From NCBI GenBank assembly GCA_024644085.1, contig JAHELS010000002.1:1-64000 (forward strand): 64,000 bases of DNA. The letters are read 5' to 3'. Below are positions 46,543 through 55,627 of this stretch, in pieces. The first letter of the stretch is position 1. Each line of letters begins with the position of its first letter. A program made the position numbers and the translations under genes. The notes beneath the pieces are model-generated. The model was not told the DNA's origin, did no database searches, and saw only the letters and a list, made by a program, of their open reading frames with translations. This DNA is from Rhodopirellula sp. GTDB taxonomy: Bacteria > Planctomycetota > Planctomycetia > Pirellulales > Pirellulaceae.

Positions 46543-47673
46543 ATGAAACATACACGGATTTCCTGTAGGGGAATGCGGATCATGAAGACGATTGTTGTCC
46601 CTTTTCTTCTACTTCTCTCCGCCTGCGCAATGGCTGCGGAAAAGCCGGCGAATTGTGTTAAGCAGGAATCCCAACAGGATTCTGGATTCTTTACTTTGAT
46701 CGTTCTGCCGGATACGCAAGGCTACGCTGATGTCCGGCATAAGGAGACACAGAAGCACTGGCCGAGTATTGGTGATCAGCGTTCCTGCTTCTTTAAACAG
46801 ACCGAGTGGATTAAGGAGAACAAGCAGAAGAGGAACATCGTCATGGCGTTCCATGTGGGAGACATTACCCAAACACAACACGACGAAGAATGGAAGATCG
46901 CCGATACCGCTTTCAAGACGATTGATAACCATGTCCCCTACATCTTGTGCTCGGGGAATCATGACATGGGTTACTCGTCAAAACATCGAGAGACCAGCCA
47001 TTCGCGCATAAGCCGTTTTGGTTCCTATTTCCCTCCGTCACGTTTTACGAATAACCCTTTGTATGACCCTCATTTCGGCAAGAAAAAAAGCCTGCACTTT
47101 TATGAAGAAGGAAAGATCGAAAACTACTACCTGTTTTTAAGAGCTGGCGGGATGAAGTTTCTGATTCTCACGCTGGAATTCAAACCTCGGGACCAGACTC
47201 TTGCCTGGGCGAATAAGGTTGTTGCCGCGCATCCCGATTGTCGGACCATCGTTGTGACACACAGCTATCTCACAAGCAAAAAGGGGCAGCTGTCGGGTGC
47301 TGACCACTATGGGGTCAAGGGGAACTCCGGAAAGTCAATTTGGGAGAAGTTCGTCAGTCAACACAAGAACATCTTCCTGGTCCTGTCAGGGCATGCCCTG
47401 GAGAATCTGTTGACTAGTCAGGGCAAACATGGAAATACGGTACACCAGGTTCAGGCGGACTATTGGTATTGGGATATACCCAAGATCAAGGCCGGAAGCG
47501 GTTTCCTGCGCATCATGACGTTCCGTCCTGACAAGAACTCGATTGAAGTTCAGACCTATTCGCCCGTGCTCGATGAATTTCTCGTACGCCCCAAAAGCAA
47601 CTTCTCGCTGGACTATGCCATGTCGGGTAAAGTCGAACAGCCAGCCGATGCAAGTGGCCGAGGGGGAGATTAG
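46543..47673 (+). CDS. Metallophosphoesterase, probable lipoprotein
   Basis: 376 residues from ATG 46543; ATG 46582 is likelier because it starts a compact signal with lipobox LLSAC (Cys about 14 from that Met). Calcineurin-type metal motifs are complete: PDTQGY, HVGDITQ, SGNHDMG, VTHSYL, LSGHALEN. It should hydrolyse phosphomonoesters or diesters at the membrane; the substrate is unknown. By eye the DNA is richer in A/T (many AAA, AAG, TTT) than its neighbours, which may indicate recent transfer. Confidence 0.85.
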   Translation: MKHTRISCRGMRIMKTIVVPFLLLLSACAMAAEKPANCVKQESQQDSGFFTLIVLPDTQGYADVRHKETQKHWPSIGDQRSCFFKQTEWIKENKQKRNIVMAFHVGDITQTQHDEEWKIADTAFKTIDNHVPYILCSGNHDMGYSSKHRETSHSRISRFGSYFPPSRFTNNPLYDPHFGKKKSLHFYEEGKIENYYLFLRAGGMKFLILTLEFKPRDQTLAWANKVVAAHPDCRTIVVTHSYLTSKKGQLSGADHYGVKGNSGKSIWEKFVSQHKNIFLVLSGHALENLLTSQGKHGNTVHQVQADYWYWDIPKIKAGSGFLRIMTFRPDKNSIEVQTYSPVLDEFLVRPKSNFSLDYAMSGKVEQPADASGRGGD

Positions 47674-47881
47674 CGGCGACCGAATTCCACTACGGCAAAT
47701 CTGGCTTCACCGGAGATACTCAAGACACACACGAGCGAATCCTATGAAATACTCTGCCCTTCTTCTGCTGTGTCCAACAAAGCCACCGGCATCACCGCCG
47801 ACGTCCCCAGCGAAGCCGCATTGACTCCTCACCTGTGGGGAACCGTCCAATGGAAAACGTCTAATATTACAGTAGAGTAGA
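47674..47881. other. Intergenic tract with a short decayed start
   Basis: No complete gene. ATG 47743 opens MKYSALLLLCP followed by a proline-rich tail that stops after 26 codons, which looks like a signal peptide left from a lost gene. The remainder up to the W1 palindrome at 47882 shows nothing else. Confidence 0.35.
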
Positions 47882-48113
47882 GGTGTGTCAGGTCTTACTT
47901 TTCGGGCAACGGCAGTGAGCCGTGACGCGTGACAGGATTTTGCACGGATCGGCGCAACCCGCTGCCATTAACAAGGTAACCCGACGCGTTAGCGAGGGAC
48001 CTATCCCTTGCTCACGCTGCGGGTTACCAACATCCATGCAAAATCCTGATTAGCGGCCGGGCCCGGTGCCTTACGGCCCGCGGCTCACACCGAAAAATAT
48101 GACCTGACACACC
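47882..48113. repeat. Palindromic element W1, about 232 bp, with V6 at its centre
   Basis: The outer arms GGTGTGTCAGGTC (47882-47894) and GACCTGACACACC (48101-48113) are exact inverted copies. Further matching blocks continue inward on both sides (TTTTCGG, GTGAGCCG, CAGGATTTTGCA and their complements). Element V6 occupies the centre. It could fold into a long hairpin just upstream of the 48131 gene. Confidence 0.8.
47975..48028. repeat. Palindromic element V6, nested in W1
   Basis: Arms GGTAACCCGACGCG and CGCTGCGGGTTACC, about 54 bp, of the V family seen at seven places in this window. Its position at the centre of W1 suggests insertion into, or shared transposition with, the larger palindrome. 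Confidence 0.85.
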
Positions 48114-48130
48114 AGTAGGTTACGCCTGAC

Positions 48131-49273
48131 ATGAGACTAACCCTGACACTGTCCCTGTTCGCACTCCTGCCGCAGCTTGCCGTCGCGGGAGACATCACAC
48201 GCATCTGGCTCACCCATAAGACGAACGATCCCGGCAGGATCGTGGTCAACTGGATGACTGACGAGCCGGGCAACTCGATCGTCCGCTTTGGATTGACGAA
48301 GGAATACGAACAGGAGGTCCGGGACGACGAGAACACGACGCTGCACCACGTCGAGATTCCGGTCAAGCATCGAGACGCCGTTTACCACTACTCAGTCCGC
48401 ACCGGCGACCACCGTTCCGCCGACGCCACATTCAAGACGTACCCAACCGATGCGCTGCGCGTGGCCGTGGTTGCTGACTGGCAGGGCAAGCCGGATTTGT
48501 CCGCCATCGTGAAGGACGACGTGCATCTGCTACTAACCGCCGGCGACAATATCGCCCGGCTTTGGGACAAATGTGGTCAGGGCAACAAGGACTGCGTGAA
48601 ACCGTATTCGGAACTGATCGACGCCTATCCGCAGTTATTTCGGTCGACACCGTTCATGCCCGCGCTGGGCAATCATGACCGGGAGATTCGGCCTCGGGGA
48701 GACAGGCCGCCGGATGATCCAGTGTACGACGTGGAAGCGACGGCGTTTCGGCGGTTCTTTGAGCTGCCGGGCGACGAGTGGAAGTGGCACTTCGAGGTTC
48801 CCGAGTTCGATCTGCGGTTCGTAGCCCTCGATTTCAACCACATCTCCGACTTCGGCACGACCTGGCAAACCTGCCACGCCTTCGATGAGAAGTCTGAGCA
48901 GTTCAAGTGGTACAAGAAGCTGATGGTCCAGCCGCCCGGCTTCGTGGTCACGCTCTACAACGAGCGGAACGCCAGCGTTCGCAACCAGGCTCAGAAGCAG
49001 TGGCACGACCTGTTCCGCAAGGGGACCTGCTGCATCACGGGGTTCGGTTATTTTGCCGAGCGAGCCGATGTGGACGGTTTTCCGTACTACAACACGGCAT
49101 TGAGCGGGAAGGGAACCCGGTATCCCGATCCGCACTCCCGGTTCCTCGCGGGTGAAGACAGTTACATCCTGCTGACGTTGAAACGTGGTGGGCCGATGAC
49201 TGTCGAAATCAAGAGCCTGAAAGATGCGGTCCTGGACCGGCGGGAATTCGAGCGACCCGCAGGACCGAAGTGA
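48131..49273 (+). CDS. Purple-acid-phosphatase-like metallophosphoesterase with altered metal site
   Basis: 380 residues, signal peptide 1-19. Residues about 20-105 are a fibronectin-like purple acid phosphatase N-domain ([17 protein letters not shown]). The phosphoesterase core has VADWQG, TAGDNI and GNHD. The later histidine motifs of active enzymes are not found: the expected His-rich strand reads [11 protein letters not shown], and the GHxH site reads GFGYFAER. This may be an inactive or altered-metal member. Its start follows repeat W1 by 17 bases. Confidence 0.78.
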   Translation: MRLTLTLSLFALLPQLAVAGDITRIWLTHKTNDPGRIVVNWMTDEPGNSIVRFGLTKEYEQEVRDDENTTLHHVEIPVKHRDAVYHYSVRTGDHRSADATFKTYPTDALRVAVVADWQGKPDLSAIVKDDVHLLLTAGDNIARLWDKCGQGNKDCVKPYSELIDAYPQLFRSTPFMPALGNHDREIRPRGDRPPDDPVYDVEATAFRRFFELPGDEWKWHFEVPEFDLRFVALDFNHISDFGTTWQTCHAFDEKSEQFKWYKKLMVQPPGFVVTLYNERNASVRNQAQKQWHDLFRKGTCCITGFGYFAERADVDGFPYYNTALSGKGTRYPDPHSRFLAGEDSYILLTLKRGGPMTVEIKSLKDAVLDRREFERPAGPK

Positions 49274-49316
49274 CACTCGGATGACCAACCGCGACGAAAT
49301 CAAAGACACATAAGGA

Positions 49317-49423
49317 GTAGGCCGGATCAAGGAGCGCAGCGACGCCGCTCCGGCAATGGGATGAATGGTACGGCCACTTTATACTGACAGTGCCGGAACG
49401 GCGCTGCGCTTGGTCCGGCCTAC
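49317..49423. repeat. Palindromic element G1
   Basis: Begins GTAGGCCGGATCAAGGAGCG and ends CGCTTGGTCCGGCCTAC, about 107 bp, with imperfect inverted arms around an unrelated centre. GTAG/CTAC ends as in families A, B, E, H and J. It fills most of the gap between two same-strand genes. Confidence 0.8.
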
Positions 49424-49464
49424 GTAAACTTATTCACTCCTTTAGAAAGTGATTCGTTCCCGCC

Positions 49465-50289
49465 ATGACTCGTTTTTTCGTTTTCCTGATCCTGCTGCCA
49501 CTGGGCAGCCTTCATGCTGACGATCCGATCCTCATCGGTCACCGGGGACTGCTCCGGCACGCACCGGAAAACACGCTGCCGGCCTTCGCCAGTTGTCTGG
49601 AACTCGGCATGGGCTTCGAGCTGGATATCCGCACGACCAAAGACGGGAAGCTCGTCGTTCTGCACGACGCGACGCTTGAGCGAACCACGGACGGCCCGGC
49701 CCGGCCTCTGACGGAATTTACGTGGGATCAGTTGCGCGAATTTGACGCGGGAAGCTGGTTCGATCCGCGTTTCGCCGGCCTGCGAGTTCCGAGCCTCGAA
49801 GAAACGTTTGCCCTGATTCGCGAGCGCAAACGCCGGCCCACCCTGATCGCGCTTAATATCAAGGGAATCACCCGGGACGGCGAACGGGAACTCGTTCGGC
49901 TGCTGGCAAAGTTTGCGTTGTTCGAGGAGTCGTTCGCGTTTGATCAGAGCGCCCAATGCAGCCAGCGACTCAAAAAGCTCGATTCGCGAATCCGTATTGG
50001 TCGCAACGTCCGGCGCGAGGCGTTGGACTCTACGTTAGCCGAAGACGCAATCGACGTGTTTCTTCTGACATTCGTGCCCAACGAAGCGGAGGTATCATTG
50101 CTTCGGAAGCATCGCAGAACAATTCTCTTCAATTACGCCGGAACGGGGGAGCATCGTAGGGAGGAGAAAAACTGGCTCCGTGTCCGCGAGGTCGGCATCG
50201 ACGGCATGCTCACCGATTACCCGCTCGATTGTGCCCAACTTTGGCAGCGCGTCAGGGCTTCAGCGGACAGCACGAAGGTGAAACCTTGA
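49465..50289 (+). CDS. Glycerophosphodiester phosphodiesterase family protein, secreted
   Basis: 274 residues, signal peptide 1-18. GDPD signature: GHRG at about 25-28, APENTLPAF, ELDIRTTKDGKLVVLHD (metal and catalytic residues), and the barrel end GIDGMLTDYP. It hydrolyses glycerophosphodiesters to glycerol phosphate and an alcohol, here outside the cytoplasm. This fits phosphate or lipid-head scavenging alongside the two phosphoesterases upstream. The stop overlaps a TTG that starts a decayed gene. Confidence 0.88.
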   Translation: MTRFFVFLILLPLGSLHADDPILIGHRGLLRHAPENTLPAFASCLELGMGFELDIRTTKDGKLVVLHDATLERTTDGPARPLTEFTWDQLREFDAGSWFDPRFAGLRVPSLEETFALIRERKRRPTLIALNIKGITRDGERELVRLLAKFALFEESFAFDQSAQCSQRLKKLDSRIRIGRNVRREALDSTLAEDAIDVFLLTFVPNEAEVSLLRKHRRTILFNYAGTGEHRREEKNWLRVREVGIDGMLTDYPLDCAQLWQRVRASADSTKVKP

Positions 50290-50760
50290 ATCCAACCGGC
50301 ATCAAGAACACCTTTATCCTGCTAACCTCTCTCCTGCTCGCGCCCCTTGCGGCGATGCATGCTGACGATGCGCCGACTGCGCCATCCAACGACAAGGAAA
50401 AGCAGATCGAAGCGAGGCGCGTCGAGTATCTCCACTGGATCGTCGAGAACTTCGGAAAGCTGGAATCGACGATGGACATGCGCGATGCGTGCGCATTGCT
50501 GCCGCAGACGGGCTGCCGCAGACGGGCTGCTGCGTCTGAGGCAAGCTGAACTGCCCACCCCGGTTTTCCGGAAAGCTTTGCAACACTCGCTCGACATCGC
50601 TCGTGCCCGCGCTGCCACCGCGCTCGATTCCATGCCGCCGAACGAGGGACCTCGCTACCGAAGTCTGATCAAGCCGCTGCAGAATGCGCAAGGGATGAAG
50701 ACTTCGGGTAGCGGAACTCGTCAAAAGTTTCGGGCTCGCTGGAATTGCCGAAAGTCTTGA
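50286..50760 (+). pseudogene. Decayed gene; N-terminus matches the 61896 gene
   Basis: From TTG 50286 the frame encodes a signal peptide and then IEARRVEYLHWIVENFGKLE, close to IETRRAEYLEWIFEHFGKLE in the protein at 61896. The similarity ends near 50490. A tandem 14-bp duplication (CTGCCGCAGACGGG at 50499-50512 and 50513-50526) follows and the frame closes at 50549. Another frame (about 50530-50706) is protein-like (PVFRKALQHSLDIARARAAT) but shows no match to that gene, so it may come from something else. Repeat A5 ends the tract. Confidence 0.6.
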
Positions 50761-50773
50761 CGGCTTCCGCTAC
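50708..50773. repeat. Palindromic element A5 at the end of a decayed gene
   Basis: Family A, 66 bp, GTAGCGGAACTCGTCAAAAG to CTTGACGGCTTCCGCTAC, followed directly by a single F right arm (50774-50794). Confidence 0.85.
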
Positions 50774-50866
50774 AGGTTTTGAAACCGCTTCTAGTAGAGT
50801 GGACTTCATTTTTAAACTTTGAAGAGCAGTGTTCTGTGAAACGCCAGAGTTTCGATCCCCGGGTTT

Positions 50867-52303
50867 CTAGCTCAGAATGTCAGAAACGATCTCCGCTTTC
50901 CGGCCAGCGGTCAGCGTTTGGTCTTGGCCGTTGTGGTGATACTTAAGTTTTTCACTGTTCAATCCAAACAAATGCAAGAGCGTTGCTTGCAGGTCGTTTG
51001 GCGTGACGATGTTCTCCACCGCACGGTGACCGAACTCGTCCGTGTTGCCGTAGGTCATGCCTGGCTTGAACCCTCCGCCAGCCATCCAGATGCTGAACCC
51101 TTGACCGTTGTGGTCGCGTCCATGTTTCTCGGGGGCGCCTTGATTCTGGGTCACCGGCAGACGGCCGATCTCACCGCCCCAGAGCACGATCACTTCGTCC
51201 AGCATTCCACGTTGCTTGAGATCCTGGACCAATGCCGTTGACGGTTTGTCCGTCTTGCGGCAAATGCTCGGCAACGAGGTACTCAGATTGCTGTGGTTGT
51301 CCCAAGGCTGACCGGCAAGGAACAATTGCACGAAACGCACACCGCGTTCAACGAGTCGCCGAGCGATCAGGCAACGTGTGCCGTATTCTTGAGTTTCGTC
51401 TTGATCCAGCCCATACATTCTGTGAGTTGCTTTGGTCTCTTTAGAAATATCCAGGGCTTCGCGAGCGGCAGTCTGCATCCGAGCAGCCAACTCGTAACTA
51501 GCGATTCGTGCCTCTAGATCGTCCGCCCCCGGGAATCGGTCGGCGTGGCGGCGATTCAGTGTTTGCAGGAAATCAAGGTTTCGCCGCTGCGGGATTCCCT
51601 GGAGATGTGGCGGGGCGTCGAGGTTCAGAATCCGAGGCTCTTTGGGGCGCAAGACGGTTCCTTGGAACAGCGAGGGCATAAACCCGTTGGACCAATTGTG
51701 GGTGCCGTCGACCGGGTGCCCTCCGGGATCGGTCAGCACCATGTAGGCGGGTAGCTCCTGAGTTTCCGAGCCCAATCCATAGAGCAACCAGGATCCCAGA
51801 TGAGCGCGACCCGTGATGCCTGGGATTCCTCCGTGAAAGTAGCGGATGTTGACTTCGTGACCGTTCGCTCCGGTATGCATACTGCGGATCAAACAGATGT
51901 CATCAACGATCTCGCTCGTGTGCGGCAGCAACTCAGACAGTTCCGTGCCGCACTTGCCATGCTTGGAAAACTTCCATTTCGTCCCCAGCAGCTTCTTGCT
52001 CGCTTCGTTGACAAAACTGTAACCGACTTCGCCCATGTAATCGGTGCCATCGTATTTGGTCAGTTCTGGCTTGGGATCCGTCAGATCCATGTGCGATGGG
52101 CCACCATGCTGAAACAGCGAGATCATCGCTTTGGCGCGTGGGAGGTGGTGTGGTGCTTTGGGCTGGAGGTCGAACCGCTGCGGCCCTTTGGGAATATTCG
52201 GCGGCGTTGCATCAACGTGCTCCTGCTGCATGATCCAGGCCAAGGCCACCGATCCGATGCCCATTGCCTGTTGGTTCAAGAATTCTCGTCGTGAAATTTT
52301 CAT
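50867..52303 (-). CDS. DUF1501 family protein, Tat-exported, partner of the 52311 gene
   Basis: 478 residues from ATG 52303, placing SRREFL at residues 4-9; a longer start at 52333 would overlap the partner. Hydrophobic segment AMGIGSVALAW. Motifs: GGPSHMDLTDPKPE, GGEIGRLPVT, GRDHNGQGF, YHHNGQDQTL. This fits a different DUF1501 branch, whose partners have DHRYDPIP in place of NHKFDPIS. It lies 7 bases after its partner with no repeat between. Confidence 0.9.
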   Translation of the reverse strand: MKISRREFLNQQAMGIGSVALAWIMQQEHVDATPPNIPKGPQRFDLQPKAPHHLPRAKAMISLFQHGGPSHMDLTDPKPELTKYDGTDYMGEVGYSFVNEASKKLLGTKWKFSKHGKCGTELSELLPHTSEIVDDICLIRSMHTGANGHEVNIRYFHGGIPGITGRAHLGSWLLYGLGSETQELPAYMVLTDPGGHPVDGTHNWSNGFMPSLFQGTVLRPKEPRILNLDAPPHLQGIPQRRNLDFLQTLNRRHADRFPGADDLEARIASYELAARMQTAAREALDISKETKATHRMYGLDQDETQEYGTRCLIARRLVERGVRFVQLFLAGQPWDNHSNLSTSLPSICRKTDKPSTALVQDLKQRGMLDEVIVLWGGEIGRLPVTQNQGAPEKHGRDHNGQGFSIWMAGGGFKPGMTYGNTDEFGHRAVENIVTPNDLQATLLHLFGLNSEKLKYHHNGQDQTLTAGRKAEIVSDILS

Positions 52304-52310
52304 TGCTGGT

Positions 52311-55300
52311 TTATTCCAAGTACAGGAATTCATTGGACGTCAACAGAGTCTGGCAGAGGTTGGTCATCGCTTGGCGAACGACGGTTCTGCCCTGAGGGTT
52401 TGCGGTGGCTGAATCGTTCATTGTTTGAATCTGCCGCGAAACGAACTCGACCGCGAGCATGAGTTCGTCATTCGTTGGCTGCCGACAGTAGGCCAGTTCC
52501 CACGCTCTCACAATCTGACTGGGAACGGTGTCGGTTGATTCGGGAGGCCCAGCGAACTGTTCTTGCGAGTCAGCGACGACCGTTTTGCCGCCGGTGGAAT
52601 ACGAAATCTTGACGGTCCAGCTAAACGAATCGCTAGTGATGCTCTCGCGACAGTCGATGATAGAATCGATCGTATCGCCAGCCTCGACCGCAAGAGACAC
52701 TACGTTTGTCCCGGTAGAACCGTGATGAGCAACCCACTCGCCGGCTTTGCCCGAACGACTGGAGACCACTCGCCCTCGAACTCCGTCCGCGTTTTCTGAT
52801 CCATGCGAGAGCGTCCCCTCGATCTTGATTGTGGCGTTGGCCGGAGCTATCCAGCGGCGGATCACCGATTTTCCGGTCGCATCAGGATGCCCGCCGGTCG
52901 CCGTCAAAAAGGCATAACCGATCGTCGGATCGGGCAATTTCTCACCGCCCGCCCATTGCGATGAGCTGTTGAAGTGCGGCAGTGGAGTAAACGATCCAAT
53001 TCGATTTGTTTTTTCATCAAACGATCCATAGCCATACCGCCACTGGTTTTGTCCCGGTGCGGTAATCTCTGGCAATGAATCGAGTACGGCTTGGTCCAGC
53101 GCAGCGGATTCTCCCGCAGCGCGGTCGGCAAGCTTGGCGGCTTGATCGAGGATAAATCCGCCGTTGAGTAGCATCAGTGATTGTGTAGCCACGGTCGAAC
53201 TGGGGCGGCTCTCGCAATTGGTCTCCATGACCGGAGCGTCAAACGTTTGCATCAAGGCCACCGGTCGACTGCGGCGCACCTGGATGTAGAGGCTGCGACG
53301 CGTCTGGAGCCCATCGACGACGACCTGTCCGGTTTCGTCTTCCTTGATCTTCAGCGGCTTGCCGTACAGCGTCTTGTCGAGTGAGCCGGTTGCAGCCAGC
53401 ACGCGGTCTCGAATTGCTTCAGCCTCCAGTCGTCTCAGCGAGCGTGCATATGGATTGGCCGATCGCGGAACGGTTTGTTGTCTCCATGTGGTCGACGTAA
53501 GAATTAGTCGATGCAGTTTTTTCAGTGAGAATCCCTGAGCAATAAATTCGCTGGCCAGCCAATCGAGCAGGTCGGGATCGGTCGGCATCGCACCGAGTCG
53601 ACCAAACTCACCCGCTGTGGGTACGAGGCCTTTACCAAAGTGGTGCATCCATATTCGATTGACGATCACTCGGGCAAAGAGCGGATTGTCGCCACCCGTT
53701 AACCATCGGGCAAAAGCAAGACGCCGGCCGGTCGATGGAAGTGCACTGTCATTGGTTGCGAACGATGCTTGTTTGCCGACAGGCGAGGCAACGGTGAGCC
53801 CCGCAGGTGCGATTGCATCTTTGGGTTGCCTATAATCACCGCGGTGAAACAGTCGCGTTTCTGGAGCATGTCCGGCGGGCTCGACGAGAGCGCGCAGATA
53901 CTCATGCACGGGTTTTCTGGCTCGGATCGCTTCGATTTGTTTGCCGATTTCGGCCAGCTTGGGACGCGACTCAGGAATGTACTGATAGAGATTCCCTGGG
54001 GTGATGTTGACGCTAGGGTTCTCCGACAACAGTTTCTTTTGCTCATCGGTTCGCTTGGCGGCGGGCGTCTGGTAAGCGGTTCGCAGTTTGCCCCGGAGCG
54101 GCTCTTCAAACTTCATCAACTCCTTGTCGATCGCTTGCTGCATGTACTCAGCCTGCCGCTCGCTGCGTTCGGCTTCGACTTTTTTGGCTTCGACCTCGAT
54201 TTCGGCGGCCACCTTGTGATTGTCCTCCGTGTAGAGAGAGACTCGCCGGGCGTTGGGGACTTTCCATGCCTTCCAGTCGAGAGCCGGCTCGAAGACCGCT
54301 CGCAACGCGTAGTAGTCGGATTGCGGAATCGGATCATACCGGTGATCGTGACACTGGGCGCAGTGAATGCTCAATCCCATCAGCGAAGTGCCGAGAATTT
54401 TCAAGGTGTCGGTGACAACTTGATTGCGACCTTCCTCATTGTTCGCTCCGCTGCCAGTTCCATCGGCGGCCATCCGCAAGAATCCCGTTGCCGTCAGTAG
54501 TTCAATTTGCTCGAGCGTAAAGTCACCAGACTTTTGCCCTGCTAGTTCGTCGCCAGCAAGCTGCTCGGTGACAAACTGATCCAGCGGCATGTCATCATTG
54601 AGCGCACGAATCACCCAGTCACGATACTTGTAGGCCCACGGTCTCTCCGTGTCCGCAGTCGTGTAGCCTTCAGAGTCGGCATAGCCTGCGATATCGAGCC
54701 AGTGCCGAGCCCACCGCTCGCCGTAGTGCGGAGAATCGAGCAGCTCGCTGATCAACGCATCGTACCAATCGTCGCTGGTGTCACCGAGCCAGCGATCCAT
54801 TTCGTCGGGCTGGGGCGGTATCCCAGTCAGCGTAAAGTACGCGCGCAGCACCAGTACGCGGCGTTCAACGTCGGCTTCGAACCCACGATCAGCTTCGCTC
54901 ATATTACTCAGGACCAGTGCGTCAATAGGCGTTCTCACTCGCGCTGTTGCGTCAAAGGTTGGAACCTCCGGTTGCGTGATCGGTTGAAAAAACCAATAGG
55001 CTCGTTCTTCAAGAGTGATTCCCAGGCCGGGGCCAATCGATTCAGGTTCTGGTCTCGCGGTTTTGGCGCCCGCTGCAATCCAACGTTCGATCTTTTTGAT
55101 CTCTTCGGCTGAAACCTTTGCGTCGCCCGGCGGCATCTCACCAGATCGGAGTCGTTCGATCAAAAAACTTTCCTCCGGCTTGGTCTCCACGATCGCCGCG
55201 CCCGAGTCGCCACCCTTGAGCATGAATCGGACAAGCCGTAGGTCCAGTCCGCCCTCAATTGATTCGGTCGCTCCGTGGCAATCGAAACAATGGGCGCGAA

Positions 55301-55403
55301 AGATCGGACGAATATGCTGTTCGTAGGTTAAGTCTTCTGCTGTGATGAAGCTGCCACTCAACAGAATCATGACGGAAGCACACAACCAGACGTGCGTTTT
55401 CAT
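52311..55403 (-). CDS. PSCyt1 / DUF1549 / DUF1553 protein (type I), minus strand
   Basis: 1030 residues, signal peptide 1-22. Cytochrome motif CFDCH at 39-43, then DUF1549 (about 160-400) with CAQCH at 348-352 followed by DHRYDPIP. A coiled-coil-like charged segment (EAKKVEAERSERQAEYMQQ) follows, then DUF1553. A further C-terminal beta-rich insert (about 790-960) interrupts DUF1553, since LNGGFILDQA before it and ELAYCRQPTNDELM after it are both DUF1553 parts. Its promoter must lie in the divergent region shared with the second FadR gene. No palindromic repeat inside. Confidence 0.88.
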   Translation of the reverse strand: MKTHVWLCASVMILLSGSFITAEDLTYEQHIRPIFRAHCFDCHGATESIEGGLDLRLVRFMLKGGDSGAAIVETKPEESFLIERLRSGEMPPGDAKVSAEEIKKIERWIAAGAKTARPEPESIGPGLGITLEERAYWFFQPITQPEVPTFDATARVRTPIDALVLSNMSEADRGFEADVERRVLVLRAYFTLTGIPPQPDEMDRWLGDTSDDWYDALISELLDSPHYGERWARHWLDIAGYADSEGYTTADTERPWAYKYRDWVIRALNDDMPLDQFVTEQLAGDELAGQKSGDFTLEQIELLTATGFLRMAADGTGSGANNEEGRNQVVTDTLKILGTSLMGLSIHCAQCHDHRYDPIPQSDYYALRAVFEPALDWKAWKVPNARRVSLYTEDNHKVAAEIEVEAKKVEAERSERQAEYMQQAIDKELMKFEEPLRGKLRTAYQTPAAKRTDEQKKLLSENPSVNITPGNLYQYIPESRPKLAEIGKQIEAIRARKPVHEYLRALVEPAGHAPETRLFHRGDYRQPKDAIAPAGLTVASPVGKQASFATNDSALPSTGRRLAFARWLTGGDNPLFARVIVNRIWMHHFGKGLVPTAGEFGRLGAMPTDPDLLDWLASEFIAQGFSLKKLHRLILTSTTWRQQTVPRSANPYARSLRRLEAEAIRDRVLAATGSLDKTLYGKPLKIKEDETGQVVVDGLQTRRSLYIQVRRSRPVALMQTFDAPVMETNCESRPSSTVATQSLMLLNGGFILDQAAKLADRAAGESAALDQAVLDSLPEITAPGQNQWRYGYGSFDEKTNRIGSFTPLPHFNSSSQWAGGEKLPDPTIGYAFLTATGGHPDATGKSVIRRWIAPANATIKIEGTLSHGSENADGVRGRVVSSRSGKAGEWVAHHGSTGTNVVSLAVEAGDTIDSIIDCRESITSDSFSWTVKISYSTGGKTVVADSQEQFAGPPESTDTVPSQIVRAWELAYCRQPTNDELMLAVEFVSRQIQTMNDSATANPQGRTVVRQAMTNLCQTLLTSNEFLYLE

Positions 55404-55477
55404 CGAGTTCTCGGTAGACGGAGTAGGTGGGAGTCTGTCGCAAGTGGTTTAGGACAAATAAGAACGCGGGTTGGGCC

Positions 55478-55543
55478 GTAGCGGAAGTCGTAAAGACTTT
55501 CGGCAATTCCAGCGACGCCGAAACTCTTGACGAGTTCCGCTTC
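55478..55543. repeat. Palindromic element A6 in the divergent control region
   Basis: Family A, 66 bp, GTAGCGGAAGTCGTAAAGAC to GACGAGTTCCGCTTC. It lies between the minus-strand cytochrome gene and the FadR operator, within the shared promoter region. Confidence 0.88.
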
Positions 55544-55575
55544 CCGACAACTTAGTTGTCTCGGTTTTGACAGTC

Positions 55576-55590
55576 ATCTGATTGTCAGAT
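55576..55590. promoter_or_regulatory. 15-bp palindrome in a divergent control region, likely FadR-type operator
   Basis: ATCTGA-TTG-TCAGAT is a perfect inverted repeat 38 bases before the second FadR-family gene. It lies between divergently transcribed operons (52311 leftwards, 55628 rightwards), so one site could govern both. The centre differs from the first operator, which suggests different specificity. Binding is inferred. Confidence 0.5.
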
Positions 55591-55627
55591 AATCTAAATC
55601 CTGTTCAACGCCTCTACAACACTCCTG

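Noticed and set aside
50918-55112. Several plus-strand frames of 100-240 codons
   Set aside because: All antisense to the minus-strand DUF1501 and DUF1549/1553 genes, which carry complete family motifs.
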